Position numbers and translations under genes: made by a program. From NCBI GenBank assembly GCA_020466095.1, contig CM035807.1, positions 22,128,198 to 22,192,197 on the forward strand: a stretch of 64,000 nucleotides of DNA, given 5' to 3'. The notes beneath the pieces are model-generated. The model had not been told where the DNA came from. It ran no database searches and was given only the letters and a program-made list of their open reading frames with translations. The stretch is from Chlorops oryzae. Taxonomy: Eukaryota > Arthropoda > Insecta > Diptera > Chloropidae. Below are positions 22,301 to 33,000 of this stretch, piece by piece. Each line of letters begins with the position of its first letter. The stretch's first letter is position 1.

Positions 22301-22341
22301 CACCAGAAAGTCCGACATTGCCGCTGCGACGTTTCAAGTAA
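10395..22341 (+). CDS. RALGAPA1: Ral GTPase-activating protein, catalytic alpha subunit, 8 exons, 1998 aa
   Basis: Exons are 10395-10500, 12733-12843, 16097-16268, 16342-18091, 18261-20672, 20760-21766, 21842-22047 and 22109-22341. All have GT-AG introns with matching phases, and the total is 5997 nt. The start [18 protein letters not shown] and the following [14 protein letters not shown] and [10 protein letters not shown] blocks are those of RalGAP alpha (GARNL1/TULIP1; fly CG5521). Residues 550-780 are Ser/Arg-rich and probably disordered. The Rap/Ran-GAP domain occupies about 1700-1885. Its core reads [14 protein letters not shown], and the Asn at about 1763 is the catalytic asparagine thumb that stimulates GTP hydrolysis in this family. 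The domain continues across the exon 6/7 junction ([17 protein letters not shown]). The protein acts with a beta subunit to switch off Ral, and in mammals it is an Akt substrate. The intron at 18092-18260 was chosen because it alone joins the two long frames in phase. A transcript retaining it would stop at 18271. Confidence 0.93.
11672..12200. repeat. dispersed fly repeat (ATGCCCGACAC... type)
   Basis: The segment opens with TTTTTATGCCCGACACACTT and runs through phrases such as GTAACACCCAGAA, TTTGATCAGCGTCACCTGG and GCCATGTTCGTCCATCTGTC, which resemble a repeat seen widely in fly genomes. Its distal part (CTCCAGTACTAGGGT, CTAAAACCGGAATTT) recurs in diverged form near 38387-38470, and a CATGTCCGT-type block recurs at 54100 and 56620. 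The copies are old and non-coding. Confidence 0.6.
12211..12438. mobile_element. inverted-repeat MITE, copy A of the CCC(G/T)ATTCT(G/A)AAT family
   Basis: The left end reads GCCCGATTCTGAATGTTCC and the right end ATATTCAGAATCGGG, imperfect inverted repeats followed inside by C/G-rich CCCGGGG-type blocks. Related copies lie at 15590-15786, 23039-23248 and near 25008-25110. There is no coding capacity. Confidence 0.7.
12733..13860 (+). repeat. direct duplication of RalGAP exon 2 and flanking intron; second copy decayed
   Basis: The exon-2 phrase GTTGATCTGGATGAGGCCAA at 12739-12758 recurs at 13437-13456. After it the second copy has lost the frame ([10 protein letters not shown] is replaced by unrelated residues and a stop at 13500). 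Downstream the intronic phrases (AAGATTCTA, AATAGTTCA, ATTGCTCAATCTCA, TTGTTTTTATTT) occur in the same order in both copies, about 12845-12950 versus 13522-13615. A later block CCAAAAAAATAAAAATACAAAAAT also pairs 13196 with 13821. The unit is about 630-690 bp. The second exon copy lacks a donor in register and is taken as non-functional. Confidence 0.8.
13227..13244 (+). CDS. candidate 18-nt in-frame microexon of RalGAP alpha
   Basis: Inside intron 2 an 18-base block is bounded by TCGCAG and the perfect donor GTAAGT. Exon 2 ends in phase 1 and exon 3 begins needing two bases, and the block preserves this phase. It would insert six residues (ELPFHI) between KQK and VHKAHR. The acceptor has an A-rich rather than pyrimidine-rich tract, which weakens the case. 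The rest of the gene is complete without it. Confidence 0.35.
14060..14228. mobile_element. 169-bp pogo/Tigger-type MITE with TA target duplication
   Basis: The left terminus CAGTCAAACTTTCATATCTC and the right terminus GGAAGTTTGACTG are inverted repeats, flanked by TA at 14058-14059 and 14229-14230. The interior is non-coding. TA duplication and CAGT ends place it with the Tc1/mariner-pogo group. A decayed relative with similar ends (CATAGAAGTTTGACTG) seems to lie at about 37807-38023. Confidence 0.75.
14955..15525 (-). mobile_element. 571-bp internally deleted TA-flanked transposon with HTH-transposase remnant
   Basis: The termini are TGTAAAGGGTGCCCCAATA and, inverted, TGTAAATGGTGCCCCAATA, flanked by TA on both sides (14953-14954, 15526-15527). 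On the minus strand, 15186-15422 encodes 78 residues. Their middle part ([18 protein letters not shown]) resembles the N-terminal helix-turn-helix region of arthropod transposases of the DUF4817 type. Near the left end a minus-strand [11 protein letters not shown] phrase resembles the C-terminus of the same proteins. The catalytic middle is missing, so the element is non-autonomous. Confidence 0.65.
15590..15786. mobile_element. inverted-repeat MITE, copy B of the CCCTATTCTAAAT family
   Basis: The left end is GCCCTATTCTAAATGAACAT followed by TCCCCGGGAATTTTT. The right end is TTCCCGAGAATATTTAGAAT then CGGGG. About 197 bp, non-coding, intronic. Confidence 0.75.
20673..20759 (+). other. 87-nt frame-preserving, stop-free intron in RalGAP alpha
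   Basis: Donor GTGAGT at 20673 and acceptor TTTACACAG ending at 20759. The intron is 29 codons long with no stop in the reading frame, and its pyrimidine tract would translate as a Leu/Phe-rich segment. Homologous RalGAP sequences run from the exon 5 end (LDQLDD) to [19 protein letters not shown], so it is taken as spliced. Retention would insert a hydrophobic stretch. Confidence 0.75.
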
Positions 22342-23038
22342 AAGGAAATTGATTGAAATCTTCGCTTATAGTTAGTTGCAGGTCGAACGTAGCCATTAGT
22401 TATGTACAGAGACATAAGGCGAAGCGTTTTTCGTTTAGTTTAGTTATCCACAAAGTGGCTTAAATTTTTTTGCTGCTTGATCTCGAAGGGATTTGCATTT
22501 TTTTTTCTCTCCTATTTCGTCATTCCCGTTCCGCTGCATTTAATAATTAGTTGCAATTTTAACGTAATTTGCAGCCAGAGATCGAGTCATGTGAATATTT
22601 TGTAAATATGCCTTAAATCAATATACACGTGCATGTATATAAACATACATATAAAGTGAATGAAAGAAAAGGAAACAACGATTAGGGCGCCTTAGCGATT
22701 ATTTAAACTAAATTCGAAACGAAAAAAGTCTTATGGGGAGGTGATAGATTCGAATTTTTTTTTTAGCACAATCGGTCGAATGAAAATCAAAATCTTATAA
22801 TTCTTTTACAAAAAGTATTTTACATGAAAACAATCAGGCTTCTTTAAGTATTGTGCCTAATTTAGAATTTCATTTTTCTCTCATACTATTCCTAATATAT
22901 ATTTAGTTCGATTATCTTATTAATTTAAGTGGCATTTTCTAAGTAGTTATACATATTTAATTGTTTTAAATTTATATCAATTATTAGTTTATCTCAGTCT
23001 GTTTCAAAATCCAGTAGACACACAACCATTCATATTGA

Positions 23039-23248
23039 GCCCTATTCTAAATGAATATTCCCCGGGTATTTTTCCCATAGAAATTTTTATCCGGTGATAA
23101 TCCAAGCGTCAAAAGAAAAATGTGACTACTTTTGCTTAAAAATTTTAGAAATTTTTCCTCCCTATATATTCGCTCTTCAGTCTGTATCGAATGGGAGAAT
23201 TTTTTTCAAATCCGCAGGCGAAAACTTCCCGGGATTATTTAGAATCTG
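23039..23248. mobile_element. inverted-repeat MITE, copy C of the CCCTATTCTAAAT family
   Basis: The left end is GCCCTATTCTAAATGAATAT then TCCCCGGGTATTTTTCCC. The right end is CTTCCCGGGATTATTTAGAA. About 210 bp and non-coding. The right terminus has mutated beyond the TAGAATC core. Confidence 0.7.
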
Positions 23249-25007
23249 ATTATATCAGTTTTACAATTGTGTAAGGAATGAAGAGGTTCCTATACGCGCT
23301 GGCTAATCAGAGCTTCCTTCGTTGGCGATACTGCTGGTTGGTAGGTAGGGGATGAATAGTTTTGTGTCTAAAAACAATGTTGGTCTTTATTTTTCATGTT
23401 CCTTTTTATTTATACTTAAAAAAAATAAATGTGTAAATGAAAATTGATTAACATTATTTAATTCAATATCACACATTATCTAATCGCAAGACGACATGTA
23501 TGTAATACGGCAGCAACTTATTTATTTATATAATTTTAAAGTTATTTAATATTTCCATTTTCTTCACTAAAAATTTGTACACAATGTCATCGCGTACTCC
23601 ATACAAAATTGGCACAATTCAAACATTCGAGTTTGTCATAAAATATGCAATCATTTTCGCAATTTTCGAAAGAATATAGATAGGTATATCTTTTTTCCTG
23701 ATAAATTATTAATATTCTTAATTAAGTGCTGAAGGTAATAATGAGAAGTGAAGTCTTCTAAGTATTAGGCATTTTTGCTGTGGAAGGAGTTCAAACATTA
23801 AAATGTTTTTGAATTGTGCCTGTTTTTTGTTGAGACTGCGATGACTGCGGCGTTATTGGAGAAAAGTTTGAATAACCATTTTCTTGTTCTCTTCATAAGG
23901 ATAACTGATATTTTCTGAATCTGATTTTGTATTTAATAGAAAAAATGTACATTGTTCTTTATTTGGTCTTATTAAGCATTTATGTTGCATCGCGTTTAGT
24001 TTCTGTTTCCTTTCGATATTTATTTTTTATATATTAAAACGGGGGGTTTTTTTTTTTGTATTTTAGAATGTTAGGACAATAGAAAATTCAATCTAGTATT
24101 TCTATATTCAATATTTTTTTTTTTTATCTTCATTGTAAAATAAATAGAAACAGAATAAATCAAAAAGTACTAACGAGATATAAGCTTAACAATTCGCAAA
24201 CAATCTTCGCTTTTAAGAACGTTTACACCAATTCGATTTAAGTTAGTTTGTAAGCTACTATTATTTCGCTATTTATTAACAAAGAATTAACGACTTAAAG
24301 TATTTTCTATTTATTTATTTAAATTAAGAGTTCGTGCATAAGCAATGCTTTTTTCTTTAACTAAAAAAAAAAAACTCAGCATTTTCGAAAAATTTCCTTC
24401 GAATAATTGATTGGTTTGAAAAAGTTCAAATCGCAATTTAAGCCTGCGCACAAGTTAACTTGAAAAGAATAAAATTATTTATTTACAATGAAAACAAAAA
24501 AAAAAAAAAACATTTAAATATTTATCAAATTTAAATTATATAAACGATGTTTACTATTATTAAGTTTGAACGTATTTCGAAAGCTGTTTCTAACGAACTT
24601 AGTGATAAAAGAAATCGATCTACTGTGTAATATGTTTCGAAGCTAATTGCAGCATGATGTTTCTTTCTAATTTTCTTTTTTTTTTATTAATTTTTTTTTT
24701 CTTCTCTTCGTTCATTTTCATACAAACAACATATTTCAATAAAGACTTTTTACAAACGCACATTTTGTCGGTATGTGTTCCATCTGTTGAATTATTGCTG
24801 GAATTCCTGGTCAATTGGAAATCTGTCGATGAAAATGGCCTTTTATCTATTTCGCGTTCAGAGCGTTGTCGGAAAGCTGGACAGAAATTAAGACGGACTC
24901 GAATCTGGCATGAAAATTCTCTTAACCCTTAACTGCCTGACGTACTAAATGAGAGAAAACTTTTTTCGCCGTAAATGGATTTATGAAGGCTTCAAAAATA
25001 ATTATAT

Positions 25008-25110
25008 ACAGCCAAATTCTAAATATTTGGGAGGAGTTTTTCCGTGAGGTAGTTTCTCATCAAAAACGAACCTATCGACCCTATTCTAAATGAATATTCC
25101 CCAGGAAGTT
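25008..25110. mobile_element. truncated copies of the CCCTATTCTAAAT MITE family
   Basis: Two left-end-like fragments sit next to each other: CAGCCAAATTCTAAATATTT near 25010 and ACCCTATTCTAAATGAATAT near 25078, the latter followed by TCCCCAGGAAG. No matching right end was found downstream, so these are broken or nested copies. Confidence 0.5.
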
Positions 25111-26922
25111 TTTTCTCCTCGGAAAAGGAATTGCTTTAAACATTCTTCTTCTTGCGTCTTAAATCCCGGAAAACGTTGTCAGACAGTCCTAGCCTTATGG
25201 TCCCATTTTATTTGTCCATCCAGGATGTTTCGGATGCCGTTTTCTAATGGATTTCCACGACCTTTCTTTGCCAAAGTCTCCTCATTTGCTCTCAGGACGT
25301 GTCCATACATCAATGAAGAAAATAATGTGGCTACCTCTGCTTTAAAATGTTTGAGATCTTTGGTCCTTTTCTATGCCCTTCCCGGTGTCCTTAGAATGTC
25401 AGAACTTTATTCTTTAATCCGCACGGGAGTATTTAAAACCGGGCTTTATGATTCCGTTTTTTTGTTTTTGTCAGAATTCATATATGGACTCGTATACTTT
25501 AAAAGGTTAACTACATAAGGCTTCGATAAATTATTATTTTGATTTTTTGGTTAAAAATTTCTATTCGTTGCCAAGTGGTTAAAGGTTCATGGCAACATTT
25601 TTAGGCTGAGATACATTACAAAAATGAGCGATATATCCATTAAAATTTTTCAAGGTGGGCCTTTGCGCTTTGGAAGTAATATATTTGTTCGTCCCAAAAG
25701 GGTAGTTAAACGTACAATGCATGAGCTAATGAGCGAGGCTTTTTTTTTTGGTTTGGTTTAGAAACTTTCCCAAATCGATTTTATTTTTGTTTTTAGGTTC
25801 GTTAAAGCCAAAAAATTTTCAAACTGCACGCAAGGGACGCCATAAAGTTTTTTTTTGTATTTTTTTTTTAAATAGAAAAATGCAGCTACACCCCATTTCC
25901 GGTTGCTTAGGTCTCAGGTGCCTCGAAACGCCGACGAGGTATGAACATGTATGTAGTAGAAACCCATTAAGGATAGCTAGTTGCCTATTCAACCTATTCA
26001 AACTATTCAACGAAGGGAAATTTGTATGCGTTTTAAGGTTTAGGGGGTTGTTGTTGTGGTTGTGGTTGATGGCTACACAAGCAAACGGTCATTGGCATAT
26101 GGAAGCACTCTCGCCGTCATAAATAGGCCATTAGAATTGAGCGGCACAATGCATTCCCATTTCAGCTGGACTCGATGACACCACCATGCAACGAAGCATA
26201 AAAAAAAAACTAAGCCCATATGGAGATCCTTTAACGTCTGCCACAAAGCAGCAAAGCAGCAAAATTCCAATGACTTCGTTGAGTGTTATTCTATTACTCC
26301 TTCCACGCGTTGGCCCCGCACCTCGCGCAGTCCATATTGGCCCGTAAAAAAATTAATTCCTAATGTGCGCTGCCGTCTCGTGTAAAATAAGAAATATTGT
26401 TTACTTGCGTCGACTGTGGCGTCTAGCAAACTGGCTACGACGACGGTGGCGGTGGCGATGGCGATGACGATGGCGACGCGTCAACTCGAAAAACAATTGA
26501 ATTTCTTTGCGGTGCCGTTTTGGGTTTTCGTTTTTCGGTCTTTCGTTCAGTTTGTAACGAACTACCGCGGCGACGTAACGCATTGTCTTTGAAGCGCGAA
26601 TTTCAAAATTTTTAAAACGGAAATTTTCATTTGAGGAATTCTTTTTATCGAAATAAAAAAAGGAAAAATTTTAAAAGCCTCAATATGCGATCTCAAGTGT
26701 TGAGTTTTTGCCTAGCCATCTTGCTCATTACGCTTCTCTGGTAGCTTTAAAGCATAAATTCGAAAAAAAATTAAATAAATAAAAGAGCAAAAAATGGAAA
26801 ATTTATAAAAAAATGTAGTCCAAATCAGTCGGTACACAGTGTCTTCATTTAATTTGTAGTTTATGTAGTGATTCGGGAGGAAGATATTGAAAACCAAAGC
26901 GCTTTGAAGGAGCAAGCTCGAA

Positions 26923-27007
26923 ATGAAATCGCCACGACGAAATCGGCCCAATGTGAGATTTCGAATGCTAAGCAAACAGGCACAGGAGCGCCTCGTCAAG
27001 TATGAAT
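26923..27007 (+). CDS. alternative first coding exon A of the four-TM gene
   Basis: ATG at 26923 opens a 28-codon basic peptide (MKSPRRNRPNVRFRMLSKQA and eight more residues) ending in phase 1 at GTGAGT. Joined to 38919 it gives ...KYE-Y-AVIW, in frame with TM1. Its distinct leader lies upstream in 26600-26922, with a TCAGTC initiator-like site at 26825-26830. Lys/Arg richness suggests a cytoplasmic N-terminus. Confidence 0.6.
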
Positions 27008-30000
27008 GTGAGTATGAAAAATTTTATCAATGGTCTATATCCCACACAAGGATATTAATTAGTATTTTAGTCATTAATCTATTTTACATTCCACGGACTC
27101 AAAATACTGGTCATTTAAAAAAATATTATTAGAAGAAACAAAGTGAAGGATAAATTTAAAATATATCGATCACTGATATATGATTTTTTTTTAGTAATCA
27201 AGAACCAAATATCATTTAGAAACTGTCATATTAATTCATTAGATCCCCCAAATTAAAACTCTAAGAGGTGTGAATATTTCCGAAATTAGAAGCATTTTAA
27301 AAACGAATTGTATCTATTTTTGTGAGCATTTACTGTATTATTTCTTGATGTAAAATGGGAAATTATAAGTACTTAGTTTTGATCATAGATAAATGAATAT
27401 TTTACATAGTTTGATTATTGATAGTTTGATGATTTTATGTATACATAGGTATATACATTATACATTATGTATGTATATTTATCAATTACGGGTTTTATTA
27501 TTTAACCCCACATACATATTGTATATGTACATAAGCTTCTCTTAATATAGGTAGTTAAAGGATAATGACTGCTAAATTGAACTGAAAGTAGTCTCAACTG
27601 TAGTATTCTGAAAGTAGTCTTTTTATTCCTTTAACCCTTTACTGCATGATATACTAAAATAGTGGTACAAATTTTTTTTGCAATAAATGGTTTTATTGAC
27701 CCTTTACTGACTGATATATTAAATAATTGAAACAATATTTTTCAATAAACGGTTTTATTAACCCTTTACCCTTGAATATATTAAATAAGCGAAAATTTTT
27801 CCCTTCAGTTAATGGTTTTATTAACCCTTAACTGCATAATATATTAAGGAAGCCTCAAAATATTTCCCCGTAGTTAATGGTTTTATTAACCCTTAACTGC
27901 CTGATATATTAAATGATTGGAAAACATATTTTTCGCAATAAACGATTTTATTAACCCTTAACTGCATGATATATTAAGAAAGCGACAAATTTTTCCCCCT
28001 TTAATGGTTTAATTAACCCTTTACTATCTAATATATTGAATAAATTAGATTTTTTTTTCGCAGTGAATGATTTTATTAAAGTTTTAAAAAGTACCTACAC
28101 TTTTTTTTAAAGAAACCATATGGATTCCCGTGCGATAATGGGTTAAAGTTTTCTTATAATTATAATCGAAAAAGTTTGACGAACTCAATGAATATGAAAA
28201 ATATTTGATGTACCGAATGATTAGTGTATATTAATATCCAAACGCCAGCCAAAATCCCCATCAATCATCACCATCATCATCATCATTATCATCATCACCA
28301 TCATCATCATAATTATCGCAGTAACGCATTGCGTTTAGTTTTTCTAATTGTTCGCATAAAGAATTACATCATTCGTGCTTTTAAAAAAAAAATATATATA
28401 AATTCGTTTATTTTAGCCCGAATAATGTAGAAATTTATTAGACCGTAACCGGTGAAAACATATTCAAGCGAATGCGTGTTTTTTTCAATCCTTAAATATC
28501 TCTTCCATCAACATGGGCAATCGTTCATTCGTGACAAGTTATCTATCTGTCCGTACTTGCTCGACGAATTATTTGTGCGTTCCATTGAGAATGCAATTTA
28601 ATTGGCTTGGGCATGCCAATGTGAAAAGCTACGATCACCGATGACCTCTACCGCTGGGGAGCTGTCACTCGATGGGGTCGGACTGAACTGGGAATTCGCT
28701 TGTTTCGAGGGGAGGCTCCCCTACATCAAGGGCGAACTCGTGGTTTTTAGGGGAGGCAAAGGAGAGAAAAGTCTTTAGGGGAATTTCGAAATCAAATTTA
28801 AGGGGGTTTGAGCTTCATTTTGGGACATTGAGGAGATAAACTGAATAATAAACTAAAAATCAAACTGGCAACTGTGACTTTAGTAACGTGAATCTAGTTC
28901 AACTATAAGCCCACATTCATTTTTTTTTTAAATTATGCCTTTACGGTTGAAAAATTCTAGCTGTTACCTACATGTTTCCATGTCACTGCTAACGAAGCGG
29001 CAACATTTCAAAAAAATTTAAGGCTTTCCATGTCTCTCCACATGTGCCAAAACCAGAAACAAAAAAAAAGAATAACAAAAACAAAAATAAGAATAAAAAT
29101 TCGGATGACTACATTTTCCGTCTGAACGTCTTAAGAAATGGCGAGGGAAAATTCGAATGGTTTGGACTTTTACAAAAGATGTTGAGCTCGTTTTCCAAAA
29201 TAAAATGTAAAAAATCTCGCATAAATTATGACAATTTTTTGTTCATAATCCACGGGGGTATTTAAATGAAACGCAATTTATGTTGTTGACACAATGAAAA
29301 ATAGAACAAAAAAAAAATTTTTTTTTTTTAAACGCGCATGAGGTCATAGGAAATGAGTTAACATAGACTGAACTTGAGACGGGCGATTGGACGTTCGTAA
29401 AGTTTATTCTGAGGACAATAAAATTTCAAAATATTATTTAAAAAACTTAGATTCTGGATAGACTGAAATTTTTTTTGCAAGGCCTGTTCACAGTATCGAG
29501 TCACAATTTTTCTATGTTTAAATTGCCTTATCTTGTTCATATACATGTAAAAAATTTTTTTTTCTTTTTTAAATTTCAGGTTTTTGAAAGTTTTGTTTCT
29601 TACGTTCTCCTTATCATTTTTGAACGGCCTTCTTGCGAAAACTTAGAATACCAACATAATCTGTTTTATGAGCCTTGGTCCATTTGTTCACACTACCAAG
29701 GTGCTCACTCTGTCCGGGGCTTACACTATCGCCAGACTCGACTGTATTTACTCAAGTCCATCCGCAAGGGAAACCGATTATGGTTAACGGGCTTGGCAAA
29801 CCCGCGGACCCTAGCCAAATGTTGAATAGTACGTGATCTGGTATAGGATCAAAGTGAATGAGGATGGCATCGAGTCTTGACCAATGTCTACTATCCAGAC
29901 TCGACTGTATTGTGATAAAAAGCATTTTGTTATCTTTCTTTAGGCTTAGCCCAGAGATTATTTCAAGGATGTTTTTTATGGAGATGTAAAAAATGTTGGT

Positions 30001-33000
30001 ATATTTATTTCATATACAAATTATAGTTGAGCTTTTGAAGCACATTTAAAAATTAAAATTAAATATTATCAATAAATAAGGCGGTCGTAAGTCGTAATTT
30101 CGGAGGCGCTTCGAAAATTTTTGTATGCTGTTCATTAGAGCGTATCACCCCCTATACAAAAAAAAGTTCGTTTGTCACCAGCCAGCTTGAAAGCTTATCA
30201 GAAATCATTTAATTATAATGTAATTTAAAAAAAAATTTTTTCTTGCTAAGCTAGATGTCGCCCATTTGTCCTAGAAGTGGCGTTTTCTTAATAGGTATCT
30301 CTGCTATTTGATGTGCGATCATAGAGTGTAGTATACCGTTAAAAAGCTCTCGACAAGCGCTGAAATCGTGGTCATAACTCTCAAATGGAAGACATATTGA
30401 ATCAAATCATTTGTGATGACATTATTAATTGTTAAACAAAAAAAAAAATAATTTTCTCACCAAAACATGCAATCAAAGCTTTCCACTTCCCCTTTATCTC
30501 TTCCGTTAAACCATTAAACGCCGTGATTTTCCCCAACAGCAATCACGTTTGACACTGAACACAGCGCGAGAGATAAATGGCGCCAGAAATGCTAAGGATA
30601 ACATGAAAATAAATAACGAAAATAAATGGTCTTGAACTGCAGTAAGCGAACTCGCGCAAAAGGTCATGTCGGTCGGTGGGTCGACGGTCGGTCGGTCGCA
30701 TGTGTCGAAAGGGAGGAAAAATTGAAAAATTAAAAAAGAAATACTTAATTAAAAAGAAATTATTAAATTTATATTTTCTTCGATAATCCCTGACACATTG
30801 CCCGTTCGTTCTTCCTTCCTCTATCGAAAATTTCATTCAGTCTGATGAACAAATTATCCCAATGACGTCACGCCTTATTTGGCCTCTACGTCTGTGTAAA
30901 TAAACAAACCAACAAACCAATATTTGTCTCTATTCGCAGCTGAAGTAAATAACAAACAAAAGTTCATTTGTAAACAAACAAAGCGCCAAACATAGCAACG
31001 CGATTTTCCTTCGATTGACGAAAAGAAAATTTCGAAATCAAAAATTGAAATTTGTAAAAAAAATTTTCTGCTTTTTGGCGGAGCATAAAATTTTGTAGCG
31101 CAAATTTATTCAATGTTTTCAGTGTTTAGAGAAATTCCAAAAAAAAAAAAAATTCTATTTTCTTTGGAGCATGAGCGACACGCCGCCAAGCAATCGTCCA
31201 ACGAACAAGTTCAGTCTCGTTCAGTCTCGTGCTCTCAACGCAGCAAAACGCAGGTCTCTCCTCCTCGGCCGGTCGTATTCGTTCGTTCCGTGAAAGTGCC
31301 AAGTGTGGGAAGTACCTGCTCGAGTCTTTACAACAAAAAGCAAATAGATAATAAAACAAGTTAAGATTTCGCACGGCGATTTGTCAGTTTTTTCTGTACA
31401 ATATCTCAAGTGCTTCGCACGCGATAACTTCGAAAGGACTCCCCATCCAGACGATTGCGGAGTAGTCAGTCTCGCGTGTGAGAAGTTCGACTTACAAAGT
31501 GCACCCAACTCCCATAGCAAATTAACCGATATACGAAAACCACACACGAAAAACAATAAATTCCAATTTCGAACTATTTTTTTGGGCCCACGGCCAGCGC
31601 AGAAGCTTACCTCATTGAACGCAAAATGATTGCTTCGTTGAGAACGCTTCTCGGGACACGTTTATCAATAGTTTTTTCTTGTGAATTTTGTGAGAAATAA
31701 TTCTATTACATACTTACAAATTTTATCGGCGAACGCAAAAACGCGAAAACTTGAAAACAAAAATGAAGCTGATAAAAAAATACAAACAGGGCGAGTTAAC
31801 CGCTGCCGATGTTAGAACCATTGACTGTAAGTCGGACTTGAGAAATAAGAAAAAAAAAATTAATTTATTTCATGATAAAAATTTTGGTGGAAAAAAATAT
31901 TCCAAAGTGCCTTACGATGGCGAACCAACAACAAAAGCTCCAAAAATTTAAGTTGATTAGGGCTTCTAGAAACCTAAAAATATTAATTGTTCTCAAAAGC
32001 AGCACTATAAGACCCTTAAAACCCGCATTAATTTCGAACATTCAATGTTATCTAAGACAAAGTTATCTCACCACTGTGATTTTCTAAATCCGACGCATCG
32101 ATACAGTCCCCAGTTCATATTACCGAGGCTGTTCAGACTATCGAGACTCGATTTTTGTATGTTTAATTTGCTTATTTGGTTCAAATACAAACAAAGTTCA
32201 GGTTGTTCAGTAAAATTCCATGGGTATATTTGTTTCTTGCGTTCTCCTAATCATTTTTTGAACGGTCTTCTCGCGAAAACTTAGAATACCAACATAATAT
32301 GTTTTATAAGCCTTGGTTCATTTGTTCACACTACCAGGGTGCTCACTCTGTCCGGGGCTTACACTATCTCAAGACTCGACTGTATTTACTCAAGTCCATC
32401 CGCAAGGGAAACCGATTATGGTTAACGGGCTTGGCAAACCCGCGGACCCTAGCCAAACGTTTAATAGTACTTGATCTTCTGTTATCTATGGATAGCAATG
32501 TTCGAAAGGTTGATCATATGACTAAATTATTCATTTGAACTTGGCACAGGGGGATTCTGGAGCCCCACGGACAAAAGGTCATGCCTGATCTTTGGTTAAT
32601 GATGAGGTGCGGATAAGACTGAGTTTTGACCAAGTGTTTCGATTGTGGCTATACCCCAGCGTGAGGTAAATTTCTAATGCTGAGCATGAAGAGTGTACTT
32701 AACTGGGTAGGCACATAGTGTAGTTATGTTAGGCCCCCTTGGTAGGTACTGACTTTAAACAACAGATCCCAGTATGAGATAATATTGGTTCGCTGAGAAT
32801 GACAGAGGTGCCCCTAGTCATCCAACTGGGTAGGCACTTAGTGAAATCGAGTTAGGCCCTCCGGACAGGTATTCACAATCCAGGGGTCCACAATCTTCCT
32901 CATGCGATGCAAGAGACAATTCTTATAAACAATCACCCCTATTATGATTGTCGACTACTGATAGAGAATCGAAAAAGTTCTATCGTCGACTAAAAATTTT

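Larger units (their letters stand above)
22342..26922. other. 3' region of RalGAP alpha and intergenic DNA
   Basis: No exon was found. It contains the RalGAP 3' UTR of unknown length, MITE copies at 23039-23248 and about 25008-25110, an isolated monomer of the 63-bp satellite at 24920-24987, and an imperfect GCGATG/GCGACG run near 26430-26480. The segment just before 26923 is probably 5' leader of the next gene. Confidence 0.6.
27008..31762 (+). other. intron between alternative first exons A and B, with exon B leader at its end
   Basis: The 4.7-kb stretch holds a 63-bp satellite array (27631-28080), a (CAT)n tract, one copy of a dispersed 340-bp repeat (29485-29835) and the presumed promoter of exon B (about 31100-31762). 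No other coding exon was recognised. Confidence 0.6.

Noticed and set aside
25090..25518. 142-codon plus-strand ORF
   Set aside because: It begins inside a MITE fragment, has no recognisable domain or splice context, and its composition matches the surrounding non-coding DNA.
26401..26583. Minus-strand Arg/His-rich peptide
   Set aside because: It is the translation of an imperfect GCGATG/GCGACG repeat. No splice sites or promoter go with it.
27631..28080. CRISPR-like array
   Set aside because: The 63-bp units have no constant-repeat/variable-spacer structure, copies diverge along their whole length, and the genome is eukaryotic.
28224..28430. Histidine-rich small protein
   Set aside because: The His run is a (CAT)n microsatellite in an intron, with no start context or conservation signal.
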